Positions 40,301 through 51,900 are shown, counted from the first letter of the stretch. The stretch is 64,000 nt of DNA from Cucumis sativus (GCF_000004075.3 NC_026659.2:806001-870000), one strand, 5' to 3'. The notes: generated from the letters alone by a model not told the origin. Program-made: numbers and translations.

Positions 40301-41987
40301 TTTAATTATTACAAAGTTAATTGTAATCCAATAATATATGAGCTTAATTAACATTAATTCCACCAACAAACTTCAATATTTTATGTGTTTCATAGAGTCA
40401 AAGTTATTGGTTTTCAAACCCTTTATTCAATCTGACCTTCAAGGGAGAGAGAGCAGCCTTATTGAATCAATAAAGCTAAGTTCATACCATGTCAAACTTA
40501 ATATATTTACCATACAATAACAAAAGAATAAAATTTGAAAATTTGTTTTTGTTTCATTTATGTGTTTGGAAATATATATATTTTTGAGAATAAACTTGTT
40601 TGAAATGAAGGTAAATTTTGACTTCGAATGAGTTAGAAAGAATTATTAATGTTTGTAGACTAATAATGCATTTTTGTTGGTTGATGAACATGATCATCTT
40701 TTGCTGCTTTTAAACGTAATTATAATATGGCTTTTGGGAAGAAAAAGTTAAAACATTTGAAGGATTAAGAAACATATTGATAAACAAAATTATTAGTTAA
40801 AAAAAACAAGATTTAGAAATAGATATGTTTAAGTTTCTAAATTAAAATATAACTTTATGTCTATTTAGCTACTTGTTTTTCTTTCATCATCAAATATATG
40901 ACCTTTTATCTATAGTTTAAACAAACTTGTATCGACATCAATGACATTTCTATTATAATTTTAATATAAACTTTTGATTAATTCGATAAAGAAAGTTTCG
41001 AAGTATATGAGACTAAGTAGATGGTTGAAGTGAAATTTGAGGAACAAAATTGATTAGTTAAGTTAAGGTTTTCAAACTTATCCATTAGTAAGAATTTAGT
41101 CTATAATGTATGGTCGAGTATCCCATTAGAACCGCTCAACTATATTAATCAATAGATTTACTTTTATCCATATTTTACTTGAGGAAAAAAATATGAAAAT
41201 CCTAAAAAAGAGGGATTAGTATAAGGAAGAAAACTTGTATGTTTTTATTAATTCATAAGAAAAGAAAGGCAAACTTTGTTAATCAACAACAAAAAACACA
41301 CACTAAAACAATACGACTCACGAAAATTTTAGTCAAAAATTGAGAGAGTTGAAAAACGAGGAAGAAGACGAAGAAAGTAATTAAGTTTCAAAACGTGAAA
41401 AATACAAACGCGGCGACGAAAACACGATCAATCACTATCTTGGGAATTGGAATAGCCATTTTAATGGCGATTTAGAGAGCGACCGACCATACCCATCTGG
41501 CTTTTCAGCCGAAGTTCGGCCGAAATCCTTCATCCCATTAACCCTTTTTTTTTTTCTTTTCATTTTCTATATTTAAGCAAGGAGATTGAGAGATATTTAG
41601 AGTTGATTTGTTATTGGTTTTTGCCCCCAAACTTTGCTCTATAACCATAAAAATTTATCTGGTCCTTACAAGGGCGCGCGTCTTCTTTTCACCGCTTATC
41701 TCTGGATTCTTATCCATTTTATGATCTTCTGTTGCGCCTTTGAAGAATCTAAGAGGGAAAAACGGGGATAAAATTATATCCGAATCCCGGTATTCTTTGA
41801 TCCCTTTCCGTTTCTTACTCCGTTTCTTAGTTGGTTTGATTCTCTTGGTTCCTTTCGATTCTGTTCTTTTTTTTTTTTTCTTTTTTCTTGTTGGCTCTGG
41901 AACCCATTTACCCAAATTTGTTTTTCTTTCGTATTCCATTCGCTATTTGGCTTTGTGGGTCATTTGGTTTTCTTGATTTTGAGGGCT
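37309..41987. other. Intergenic region between the galactosyltransferase and START-domain genes
   Basis: There is no gene. 37309-37600 holds the galactosyltransferase 3' untranslated region, including a short TTC run near 37518-37540. A possible hAT-like element lies at 38929-39341. 39350-41300 is AT-rich with nothing else visible. About 41340-41987 is the likely promoter and leader of the START-domain gene, with a T-rich run at 41868-41887. Confidence 0.6.
38929..39341. mobile_element. Possible non-autonomous hAT-like element
   Basis: The left end reads CAGGGATGTTAGTCCAACC and the reverse complement of the right end reads TAGGGATTTAAACGGACTG, an imperfect inverted pair. The 8-base flanks, GTTTTGAA and ATTTTCAA, agree at six of eight positions, as expected of an old hAT target-site duplication. 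The interior has repeated CCAAC/GTTGG motifs and no gene. The right end of the element at 1895-2259 looks related. Confidence 0.35.
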
Positions 41988-44259
41988 ATGGCGGTGGATT
42001 CGTACGTTTTGGAAACGGCGGAGGCTTCCACTATCTACGATTTAGTGTTTAAGGTTCTGATGTTTGTTGCTCGTTTGTGGGTGGGGATTATTGTGGGGGT
42101 GTTGGTGGGATGGATTTGGAAACCTAAATGGGCAAATTCCGGAAGAGATTTGTTCAATTCTTCAAAGTTGAAGGATAATTTGCCGTCGTCGTCTTGCTTT
42201 GTGGGATCAATTTCTAGATTGAATTCCTTGAAAACTCAGCTACCCAGATGCTTGAATTTGACGTCAAATTGTGGAGATGAAAAAGAAGCTCTAGCTGACT
42301 CACCTACCCCTTCCATTTCCAGGTTTGTTGCTTTTAATTGCATCAAGAACAAGTGACAAAACTCGAATTTGAAGTTCCTTCTGTAATTTTGTGTTTGATT
42401 TAAACGTCTAGGTTTCCCATTGGCAATTGTTGTTTGTAGCATTGAACTTGAAATGTAAGATATTAAATTATGAGGTATTTCGTTTATTTAGACATATGTC
42501 TATCACCACAATTTTTAAAATTATTATGAAACTAGTTGAGCGTGTATTAGTTTTGATTGAAATGGTCGAAAGGTATAGGCTTGTTTCGATGCTGGAGTTT
42601 ATTGCAAAGTTTAAGCTGATAGGTTATGATATGGTATATTTAATCGCTGATACATATCCGTAACCACAGTTCATCAAAACTAGAAGGCGAGAAACTAGCC
42701 CGGTTAACTGAGGAGGATTTAAAGAATTTATATAGGCTTGTTGAGGAGAAAGATGGAGGCCCTTCATGGATTCAAATGATGGATCGTTCTACTGCTACCA
42801 TGAGCTATCAAGCATGGCGGAGAGACCCCCAGGTAGCGATCTAGCTATTCACTACATTACTTTATTCCCTTGTTTTGTTGCCCTTTTCGGTTTGTAACCA
42901 ATTTTCCATAATGATTAGCCAAAACTTTCAGAATGTTAGATGAAGACAATTGTGTCAAGTTTTTTCTAATGTATGAAGGTGTTATTTCTTGTGTTTTTTG
43001 CCAGACGGGGCCTCCGCAATATCGAAGTCGAACAGTTTTTGAGGATGCAACCCCTCAGATGGTAAGGGACTTCTTTTGGGATGATGAATTCAGAAAGAAA
43101 TGGGATGACATGCTTATTAGTGCTCAAACTTTGGAAGATTGTTCTGCCACAGGAACCATGGCTGTCCGCTGGGTGCGCAAGGTGAGTGAAGTTTGTTTCT
43201 TTCACGCACGTTTGGTCTCAAAATTTTAATCTTGTTTGCATCCTTTTCTCATTGATTTTTTGTTCCTGCAGTTCCCATTCTTCTGTAGTGATCGAGAATA
43301 TGTGATTGGAAGAAGAATCTGGGAATCGGGACAGTCGTATTATTGTGTGACGAAGGTAAGACATACTATGCTGGTGTACCTACCTCTCAATTTCGTCTTT
43401 TCTTCTGTTTCTGTTTTCTCATTCATCCATGGAAATCTTGTTGAAGTTGAGTCTTTTTAAATACTGCACGCACGCTTTTGCAGGTTAAATTGTAATTAGT
43501 TTTCAATTATGCAGGAATACTTGCGCGTTTAAAACTCGATTTTCAGGAAATAATAGTTTTTCTTGGCTTCTCTTGATTCAGGGCATACCATGTTCCTCAA
43601 TACCTAGACAGAATAAGCCAAAACGTGTTGACCTTTACTATTCAAGTTGGTGCATCCGTGCAGGTAGCTAAGTTCTTAAGTATCTTGTTTATTTTAACGT
43701 GTTAGACATTTCTTTGCCAAAAATTTCAATATATTGAGTAATACTCTAGTTTTAAGTAGCTTTCTGATATAAAATTGCAACTAAATACCTCTTGCATTTG
43801 CTCATAAATGGATCAGTTGAATCGAGAAAAGGGAACAGCCAGCTGACTGCGTGTGAGGTGTTATTATTTCACCACGAAGACATGGGTATTCCATGGGAAA
43901 TTGCAAAGCTCGGAGTCAGACAAGGGATGTGGGGAGCTGTCAAGAAGATCGACCCTGCTTTACGTTCATATCAAAAGCACAGGGCAACCGAAGCCCCACT
44001 TTCAAACTGTGCTCTAATGGCTAATATCAACACAAAAGTCAGTATTGACTATTTGAGATGCTCAGAAGATGCGTCTGATGATTCCTCAGACAACAAAGCC
44101 TTAGAAGAGCCCTTGGAAAAACCAGCAGGGAAGAACTTGCCTAAGCTGCTTATCGTTGGTGGAGCAATTGCCCTTGCTTGCAGCCTCGATCACGGCCTCT
44201 TAACAAAAGCAGTTGTATTCGGTGTTGCCAGGAGATTTTCAAACATCGGAAAGAGATGA
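41988..44259 (+). CDS. Membrane-anchored START-domain (StAR-related lipid transfer) protein
   Basis: Predicted lipid-binding protein of the phosphatidylcholine-transfer-protein-like START group, anchored in a membrane. The six exons are 41988-42322, 42670-42832, 43005-43181, 43272-43355, 43582-43663 and 43817-44259, giving 427 aa. Residues about 21-44 contain an N-terminal membrane helix followed by W-I-W-K-P-K-W-A, which is typical of this plant group. The START domain covers roughly residues 125-335. It has W-I-Q-M-M-D-R, F-E-D-A-T-P-Q-M-V-R-D-F-F-W-D, W-D-D-M-L and R-E-Y-V-I-G-R-R-I-W. A second hydrophobic helix lies near the C-terminus (L-L-I-V-G-G-A-I-A-L-A). An in-frame ATG 33 bases upstream (41955) is also possible and adds M-G-H-L-V-F-L-I-L-R-A. 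The lipid ligand is unknown. Confidence 0.9.
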
Positions 44260-45498
44260 TCATCACCACAACAAATCTCGTAATCAGCTTCAGCTTAGCA
44301 TTGGTTTCTTGACACATATATAACCCCTTCGAAGAAAAAGCTTTGAAGGTGGTAAAATTCTTAATTTTTCCCTCTTGAGTTTGTAAAAAGAAAAAGAAGC
44401 TTTAGAATTGGGGAAGAAGAGAAAAGAGTTGAAAAGATTTAAAAAAAGAAAAAAATTAGGCCTCATGAACATTGTTGTATGGTTGTATTTTTCTTTTTCT
44501 CATCTCATCTTCCTGTTATTTTGAGATGTGATCAGTGTTTGTAGAATAAATAGGGGAAAGTAAGAAGCAATGTTGGGTCGGTATTTTATTAAATTTTTGT
44601 GGCCATCTTCTTTTACAAATCGTTACTTCCCCCCAGGACCCACCTGAATATAGTAACTTTGTTCTTGTTAAATATAAAGAATTAATATCTGATGTTCATA
44701 ATATATACAACAGTCTTCTAATCTTGTGTATTCTTGACTTGAATATTACTCTATGAAGTTCTTTTTGTTTAAAGTTCATTTTTGGTCCATGAAGGCAACA
44801 ACTTTTCTTATTATAGTTATTGTTTTTACTTTACTATCTATTGTTAAATGGGTTGGAGGGGTTCAATCAGATTATAAAAATAAATGAAATAATCCTCATT
44901 CCACATGACAAAAGTTGCCATTAGTTTTTAATATGGTTTGTTCAATCTTGGAGAATATGTTGTCTCTTTCACAACTACTGCCTTCTGTAATATAAATATT
45001 ATTTGAGCAATCTAATCTAAATATTTTACTGTTTGAGCATACTGCTACTGCATCAACTCACACAAGAACTCGGAGGACATGGCTGTCCAAGTTCACCATC
45101 AAACCATTCACATTGTTAGTTTATTATGTGTTCTTTGTTTCAATATCTTCTCTTCTAAATTTTATTAATGAAGTTTTTGCATTATATATATATACATATG
45201 AGGTTATACCCTCGTAAACGGTAAGTGACGATCGATTTACAAAGAGCAATATGTGACAACTTAATAAAGTAAGTCATAAACTCATAGTTAAAAATTAAAA
45301 TCTCTAACTTCATTGATAATATAAATGCTCATCTTGATAAAATACTAAAGAATTACAAACATAGCAAAAATGGATAAATTCAAAAACTGATGAAAAGAAA
45401 TAGGCAGAATTAAAACTTGATAACATGAAAATTATAACTAACAAGATGAGTGGATGAGGAATTCATAACGGAGGAAAAGGGCTTTCAATGGAAGAGCT
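44260..45498. other. Intergenic region
   Basis: It begins with the 3' untranslated region of the START-domain gene and ends with that of the small minus-strand gene at 45499-45657. The middle is AT-rich and I see no gene in it. Confidence 0.6.
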
Positions 45499-45657
45499 CT
45501 AGCGGTTGTCTTGTTGAGTGGGCACCTGGGTCTTGGACTGCCCGTCATCGGTTCTTGATTGTGAGCTATGGGTTCCGCCATTGTTCTTGTTAAGCATTGG
45601 TTTGTTGAACAAGATTTGAGCAGCAAAGGAATCGAATAAGCCGAACAAAGAATTCAT
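45499..45657 (-). CDS. Small protein of the MNSxFxLFD type (copy 1)
   Basis: A single-exon open frame of 52 aa on the minus strand, starting M-N-S-L-F-G-L-F-D-S-F-A-A-Q-I-L. The rest is polar, rich in Asn, Gln, Ser and Thr, with no membrane segment after the hydrophobic first 17 residues. CTATAAAT lies at 45759-45752, about 95 bp before the ATG, a well-placed TATA box. The N-terminal 13 residues match copies 2 (46089) and 3 (49285), which is the main reason to call it a gene. It lacks the C-terminal D-G-L..F-E-T-L-V motif of copy 3, so it may be a shortened copy. It stands head to head with copy 2. I do not know a function. Confidence 0.65.
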   Translation of the reverse strand: MNSLFGLFDSFAAQILFNKPMLNKNNGGTHSSQSRTDDGQSKTQVPTQQDNR

Positions 45658-45751
45658 GTTGATGGGATTTGGTTGAAATCGGTGTTCTTCGTCTTCTCGT
45701 GTTTCTTCGTATGACGATTTGATACGAATGGGAAATAGGGGGTTTGGTTAA

Positions 45752-45759
45752 ATTTATAG
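45752..45759 (-). promoter_or_regulatory. TATA box of small gene copy 1
   Basis: CTATAAAT on the minus strand, about 95 bp upstream of the ATG at 45657. The same eight bases occur upstream of copy 3. Confidence 0.6.
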
Positions 45760-46002
45760 AGGTTTGCTTCCATCTTATCTTTATCTCAAACACTCTTAAT
45801 TTAAACAATTCCGAGAATATTAAGGAATTCTAATCTTATATCTAATGGGAGAGATTTTCTATATCTCTCGATTTAGCCTACGAGGGATTTTCTAATTTCC
45901 ACATCTTTTTATTAAACAAAATTCTAAAAAACTTATTCCGAGTAGTAAAAGGAAATTAAAGGTAATTGGAATTAGGAAAATGTGTGGGGGTCTATATATA
46001 TA

Positions 46003-46012
46003 TATATAAATA
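46003..46012 (+). promoter_or_regulatory. TATA box of small gene copy 2
   Basis: TATATAAATA at the end of an AT run, about 60-80 bp before the possible start codons at 46071 and 46089. Confidence 0.5.
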
Positions 46013-46070
46013 AAAATATTTCTATCTAATTCTATCTCTCATCTTGAAAAGAAGAAGAAAATTGAAGAAT

Positions 46071-46292
46071 ATGAAATCAAATTGGAAGATGAATACATTA
46101 TTTGGTTTATTTGATGTATGTGCTGTTCATTTTATTATAAAGTACTCTAAAAAGCCTCCTCCTCCTCCTTCCTCCCATCCTCCCTTCCCTTTTCCTTTTG
46201 CTTTACCACTTCCTCTCTCCGTCAAGCCGCCCCCGTCGCCTCCCAAGACCTTGCCGGAGTTGGGTGTCATCGTTTCCCTTCAACATTCTTAG
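46071..46292 (+). CDS. Small proline-rich protein of the MNSxFxLFD type (copy 2)
   Basis: A single-exon open frame. The first ATG after the TATA box is 46071 (73 aa), but the family signature M-N-T-L-F-G-L-F-D begins at the in-frame ATG 46089 (67 aa), so either may be used. After the signature comes V-C-A-V-H-F-I-I-K-Y, and then a proline-rich tail with P-P-P-P-P and repeated P-F-P-F-type steps, ending P-E-L-G-V-I-V-S-L-Q-H-S. The clear C-terminal motif of copy 3 is not visible. It is divergent from copy 1, with 413 bp between the start codons. The composition of the tail is odd for a real protein, so expression should not be assumed. Function unknown. Confidence 0.5.
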   Translation: MKSNWKMNTLFGLFDVCAVHFIIKYSKKPPPPPSSHPPFPFPFALPLPLSVKPPPSPPKTLPELGVIVSLQHS

Positions 46293-46544
46293 ATTATGTT
46301 TTGTGTAATTTCAAAATTAGATGATAATCACATTCTTTTATTTACTTTTTATATATGATATGATATGATCATAATTTGGATACAATGTGGTTGCCTATGG
46401 ATTCAAATTTTACTTCTCCATTATTATTCAAAGTTAGATTCTTCATTTTCAAGTATTGCAAAAATGAACTAAATTGTAGAAAAATATTATTCTATGGTGG
46501 TGATAGATGGTGGTGTTCTCTCATACTAATATAAACATTACTAA

Positions 46545-46875
46545 TAGTATTTGATAGTATAATGTTTTATCTTAAAATCAATTGACATTGAAAAAGACTA
46601 ACTAGTTCATCTATCTAAGAGTTTGAGTTCTCTTTGTTTTTTTGATGTGAGATTCTCAATATATCCTCAACATCGCATCTCTTTCGGATTCATAAATCTA
46701 GATCGAATTACAATTTTTTTTATTTGATAGAATACCTATTGGACTTTATGGTTCTAATACCATATTTGATAGTGCGAAATTGTATATCAAAATCAATTAA
46801 TAATAACAATAGAAGGAGTAGCTCTTCTATTTCATAATAAAGAATTTGAGTTCTTTTTAGTTTTTATTCACGACA
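46545..46875 (-). mobile_element. TRIM-like short LTR retrotransposon, two LTRs, minus orientation
   Basis: Read on the minus strand, the 5' LTR is about 46875-46763 (outer end truncated by some 25 bp). The primer site TGGTATTAGAACC follows at 46762-46750. After a 77 bp interior, the 3' LTR runs from 46672 (TGTTGAGG) to about 46545. The two LTRs share ACTATCAAATA at one end, the block TCAATTGATTTT or TTAATTGATTTT in the middle, and AGAACTCAAA. Both align along their length with the LTR at 1641-1770. The whole element is about 330 bp with no coding capacity, which fits a terminal-repeat-in-miniature element. The LTRs differ at many sites, so the insertion is old. Confidence 0.65.
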
Positions 46876-47655
46876 AAGTTTGGATTAAAACCAAAGTAAA
46901 CGAATAGTGTATATATATAATATGAATTCTTCATTAGATATAGTATTTTAATGATTGTGGTAAGATGTATATTTGAAAGAAAAAGGAAAGCTAACAAAAA
47001 TTAAAATCAGCAAAAGGGCCTCTCGAAAACAAAGTGAAAATAAAATTAAAACCAATCCATTAGCTTTTCTCTATATTATTAGACGTTAGTTTGGTTGTTG
47101 ATTGTCTCCAAAACTATAATATTACACTAATATATCAATAGTCACTATTTGTGATCGTATTAGTTTAATCTTATTTGTGATATGTTTGTCTTAAATTTAT
47201 TTTGAAAAATTAACTTTTTAATCTTGGATGAATATGTGTTTTTAGTTTTTAAATTTTGAAAACAAATTTTTTAATCCCACATTTATAACAGTACTCGTTT
47301 AACACCAGAGTTTTCAAGATATTTCTTTTATTTTAAGTTTGATTTTTTAAAAAATAATTATATGATATTTATATTTTAAAAAAAGTTTCAAAAATGTCTA
47401 TAATTATTTAAAATAAAAGTACACATTTTGAAAAATCAGTTTTCGAAACTAAATGAATTTATTCTTATAAAAGCTAAAAACCAAAGTCTATTTTTAAAGG
47501 TAATTATCCCCTCTATTGTTGTTTTGTGTTAAAAAAATTACTTTCTAAAATGTTTTTAATCCTTAAAAATAATTATAAAATGAAAAATTTAAATAATAGT
47601 TAAAAGAAGAGTGTGTTTGGGGAACAATTATGGAAGGAAAATGGTTATGAAAGGT

Positions 47656-47695
47656 TTATGTGTTTGGAGAAAGGATTATGTGTTTGGAGAAAGGA
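47656..47695 (+). repeat. Perfect 20 bp tandem duplication
   Basis: The 20-mer at 47656-47675 is repeated without change at 47676-47695, and a degenerate third start follows. There is no gene context. Confidence 0.9.
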
Positions 47696-47869
47696 TTGTG
47701 TAGGAAGTTATTATAATAAAATATGTTTGAGAGAAAGATTATGTAGATAGTGTTATAAAATTTATTTTGTTAGATATTTTTTTTTAACTTCGTATTTATT
47801 CAATATGAATTTTGTATATTTGATTTACCAAATTATCTTATTTTCGTAAATGTAAATAACTTATTGATT

Positions 47870-47980
47870 TTTTAAATAAATTTGTATTCTAAATATTTAA
47901 ATAAATTTGTATTCTGAATCCAATTTCCAACAAATTTTTTTATTTATTGAATTTCTAAATAAATTTGTATTCTAAATATA
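47870..47980 (+). repeat. Dispersed AAATAAATTTGTATTCT repeats
   Basis: Three near-identical copies of AAATAAATTTGTATTCT lie within about 110 bp, in the same orientation and unevenly spaced. This is simple AT-rich local duplication. Confidence 0.7.
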
Positions 47981-49042
47981 ATTAATTTCAAATTTCGTAA
48001 AACAATTTAAAAATATTTTAGTTTTTGATGTTAAATTATTATTTTAAAAAATTAATATTCTAAACTCTAGTATATTTAATTTATTAAAAATGATAATTAA
48101 ATATGATAAAAATTATAATAAACCAACTAAATATATAAAAGTAAGGAAGACGAAAGAGAAAAAAAAAAGAGCACATTTAAGCATAATGGTAAATTAATTT
48201 CGTAAATAAAATAAATTTTTTTTAAAAAAAGAAACTATGGAATGTTGAAAAAGGTGGATTATGAAAAGTTAGGGAGGGATTGAAAAAAAAGAGAGGAAAG
48301 AGGAGTTATAATAAACGTAAAAGAAGGTAACCCTAACCCCAATAACCATTCTCCAAAAGCCCCCTAAATTTTGAGGTGGATGATTATTGAATTGTAACAC
48401 TTTACATTGTTTCTTTTCGATTCCAATAGCAGCTTAATATTTTGAAGGCAACTACGATCGGTGTGTAAAATATAAAACTGTAATGAATTTAGGAAACATT
48501 TGATCTTTTGTTAGATGACCTTTTTTTTTCTTTTATCTTTTCCTTAATTTGTGAGCCACGCCATGCCACTCATTCTTTCTTTTTATGTTTCCCAAACTTC
48601 TCTTATTATATTCTTTCCGTAGTGTTACTTCCAACAAATTCCCATCAATGTAATAATTTACGATTATTCTTTTATCAATTACAAACCGTTTTCACAATTC
48701 ACAATTCACAATTCCCAATTCTAACAACAAACTCTTAAGATTATCCATCCAGATCATTCACAATACTTCAAAAATATGAAACAATAATTAACCAGCAAGA
48801 GCAATGAATTAACGAATATAGTATCAGAGATTTCATATCAAATTCCAGCGTATAACAGAATCCAATCATCTAATTCCAACCAAAAGAAGAAGGCTGATTT
48901 GTATTATAATACAATTCTAGTTTCCCAATATTATCCTCAAATTTCGTCGTATAACCTAACTTCTAAACCCTTAAACTGAAAGAATGAATGAAAAAAAAAT
49001 ATATGAGTTGAATTGAATCTTTGATTATTTCATCCGAAAACC

Positions 49043-49285
49043 TCAATTGGGGACGAGAGTCTCAAAGCAATTGAGACCATCCAACTCCAGAGCAAACCTC
49101 GGCTTCATCAACGAATTCTTGGATTTCGGTTCTTCTTCCTTCTTACTAGGCAGCGGCTTCGGAACGGCGGGGGAGGCGTTGTTGTTGTTGGGAGTGAAGG
49201 AAGGAACAGAGGAGGAAGCCCTAACGAAATTGCCGAGGAGGAATTCGGCAGCGAAGGCGTCGAATAAACTGAACATGGAATTCAT
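49043..49285 (-). CDS. Small protein with MNSMFxLFD N-terminus and DGLxxFETLV C-terminus (copy 3)
   Basis: A single-exon open frame of 80 aa on the minus strand. The N-terminus is M-N-S-M-F-S-L-F-D-A-F-A-A-E-F-L-L-G. The middle is disordered: Ser, Asn and Pro-rich, then the charged stretch K-K-E-E-E-P-K-S-K. The C-terminus is K-P-R-F-A-L-E-L-D-G-L-N-C-F-E-T-L-V-P-N. CTATAAAT at 49374-49367 is about 82 bp upstream. This is the most complete of the three copies. Its C-terminal motif recurs in the gene at 52721-53106. From memory, short unnamed plant proteins with this layout exist in other dicots, but I cannot check that here. There is no signal peptide, membrane segment or known domain. Function unknown. 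Confidence 0.75.
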   Translation of the reverse strand: MNSMFSLFDAFAAEFLLGNFVRASSSVPSFTPNNNNASPAVPKPLPSKKEEEPKSKNSLMKPRFALELDGLNCFETLVPN

Positions 49286-49366
49286 CTTGGTTATGTTGAA
49301 ATTGTTGAATTGAGAGAGATTGTTGGTGAGGAAATTGATGCAAAATTGGGGGGAATGGGAGAGGGA

Positions 49367-49374
49367 ATTTATAG
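49367..49374 (-). promoter_or_regulatory. TATA box of small gene copy 3
   Basis: CTATAAAT on the minus strand, about 82 bp upstream of the ATG at 49285, identical to the box of copy 1. Confidence 0.65.
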
Positions 49375-51689
49375 GGAGGAAGGATTTATTTGTTTCCGTT
49401 TTAGATTCCTAGAAGTTTCTTTTGATTTGAGTTGGTTAAATGGCGTAGTGGAGTGAGAGAGGACTTGTTCTTTAAAGCCGTGTTGAACAAGGGAAGTAGC
49501 GTTGTGGTTAAAAGGATCTTAACCGTCCATTCCTATCCTAATCTACTTCCAACCTAAACACCATATGATTATTCTCAAATTAAACCAAATTAATATTTTA
49601 TTTAAGAAAAAGGAAGATTTAACCAAATTAATATTTTGGAAGTGTTGATATTTACGGTGGTTGAAATTAGAATATTTTAAAGAGAGAATTTATAATTAAG
49701 AAGAGATAGGGGGAAAAAAAAGTGGTTGGAAAATGGGGTGACTAAGACTAAGGCATGATGATGCGTGGAACGGCGGGCGATGTTGCGGGAGAAGACGAGA
49801 AGCATCGCGTAAGTAAGGGGTCCACGCCAAAGTAAGCTCCGAGTCAATCAAGGGAGACGGAATGCTTAGCCTTAGTATCGTTCAACGCTTTGAATTCCTT
49901 GTTCAAACTTTTACTTTTAATAAAAAAAAAAAGCTTATGCTAAATTCCATCCTTGCTTAAATTGAATATATATTCTATTTGTGTATATATATATATATAA
50001 TGTATGAATTTAATCTCACATTTATACCTTACGAATCTAAGACTAATAGTTGATGTTGTTTATGTTCAAACAATTAACCTAACTTATCACTTTTTTCAAT
50101 TAACATACGAATAAATCAATTGTATTACATGAGTATTAGTCTAACCAATGTAACTTATGATTGAATTGATCTTAGGATAATTCAATTACGCACGTTTTTT
50201 TATCTAGTCATGTATGACAACTAATCTACTAATCTGTTATTTATGATAGTTTAATTAGTATTTCTTATTTTATTTTAGGTGTAAACAATAAACTAAATTC
50301 AGTGATGAGAACTTGATGAAACAAATACTTTAAATATGAAAAATCCACAACCCAAGATAGACTTTCGCACGTTTGCAATTTTTTTTTATTTTTCTTCTCT
50401 ATTTTAAACAGTTCCTTGCATCGACCATCATCGAGTCCCTCAAGTTGCAAGCTGTTTATTTGAGAAACTGCTTACTCCTTGTATTTCATTCAGCCTTGAC
50501 AATATTAAGACTAGTGCTTGTGGTACATTTGGTTAAATCGTTTGGTTTGAATTTAGGTGATAAAATTTGTTTGAATAATTGCATTTTCGTTTATTCATGT
50601 TAATAACTTCTAACATAACTCTATCAATTATAAACCACGTTGAAATTTTTTAAATGTTATCGTTCATTTAGAATGTAAGAAAGATCTATCAAATGCCTAT
50701 ATCGTTCAATTTAATGCAATCCAATTTCATTTCTAGTGAGCCAAAACTTAATTCAAGGAAATAGACTTAAACTACACCAAACTAAGTAAAGCTTTAATAA
50801 TGATAATAATTCATAGTCGATTACAAACTCTAAAGTAGTTATTTAATAGTCCAATTTTCAAATTTATTATACTTTATAAGACTTTCAAGTCCTTTTATTT
50901 AATTCTTTTGAGCTTGTTTTCTCAATGAATCTCTACAATATTAAAACAACTAAAATTAGGTTATGTTTTTCAAGGCAATATAAAGTCAAGTGCTTCTTGT
51001 ATCACAATTGCATATCTTATGTGTACAATTACAACGTCGTAATCACATACAATTCAAATAGTCTTGATCAAGCTATCTAGTCGAGTAAAGAAAATTCTAA
51101 ACAATATTCAAAAGGTCTAAACATAATATCTTGTACTTATATTCCTAATCAAGCTCGTAACATGCAAGAGGCCTAGACCCAAAGAGTAGATATTGTTAAC
51201 CAACGGTAGATTTCCAAACACAAAATTCTTAGCTTCAATCAAGAAGGCATCTGTCTACAAGAGTTTTTATAGCATTTTCATATTTTGATGAGCTTTTTGA
51301 CACAAGTGGGATCTATGTAAAGTCGTATCCAACGGCTCTCCTCCTCAGCTCAAGAAATGCACAAACTTTTACTCCCTCTTTTGCGGTTTGCCCTTCCTTT
51401 TTTTCAGCTTCACTTAACTTTACCATTCTATCCTTTCCCCTCTTTTTATTTCACTTTTTATTTTAACAAATTAATTAATACATTTTTAATTAAAATACTA
51501 TTTTTATTCCTCCATATCTTTTAAATTTTTTTATTTTATTTTAATAAATCTTCTTTTTTTGTATTTTTGAAGTTGTTTTTTTAACACCAAAATTACTAAA
51601 TGGTAACAATAAAATCTTCTTTTATTATTTTGGTATGTTGTTTCCTTGCATAAGCTTTTCTTTGCAGTTTTTTCTCATGTCGTGGGATC

Positions 51690-51900
51690 TTTCCCTTGTG
51701 TTGGTTATGGTCTTAATGGTCGTTTTTGGATCTTTCCTTTAAAAAAGGTGAATATAAATGTGGGGGATGTTTTGGTGAGGAGGAGTTTCCTATGTTTGTG
51801 AGATGTTTTTCCTTGTGTTTGTTAATGCCTTGATAGCCATTTTCAGTTCTTCTTTTTAAAAAGGTGAATATAAATTTGGGGTAGTTTTGGCGAGTCCAAG
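51690..51900 (+). repeat. Diverged tandem duplication, about 118 bp period
   Basis: Two blocks starting near 51692 and 51810 share CCTTGTGTT, then a similar middle, then AAAAAGGTGAATATAAAT and a GGGG..GTTTTGG step. They differ at many positions, so the duplication is old. Confidence 0.6.

Larger units (their letters stand above)
46293..49042. other. Intergenic region with TRIM element and short repeats
   Basis: It contains the short LTR element at 46545-46875, a perfect 20 bp tandem duplication at 47656-47695, and a cluster of related A/T-rich repeats at 47870-47980. There are no gene models. 48508-48738 is open on the plus strand but is T-rich and lacks coding character. Confidence 0.6.

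Noticed and set aside
46044..46292. Upstream extension of small gene copy 2 starting at 46044
   Set aside because: The first codon there is TTG, not ATG. The first real ATG is 46071, and the family signature begins at 46089.
49395..49425. Heat-shock-element-like TTCCTAGAAGTTTC upstream of small gene copy 3
   Set aside because: The spacing and the central GAA do not fit a proper nTTCnnGAAnnTTCn site, and the other copies lack it.
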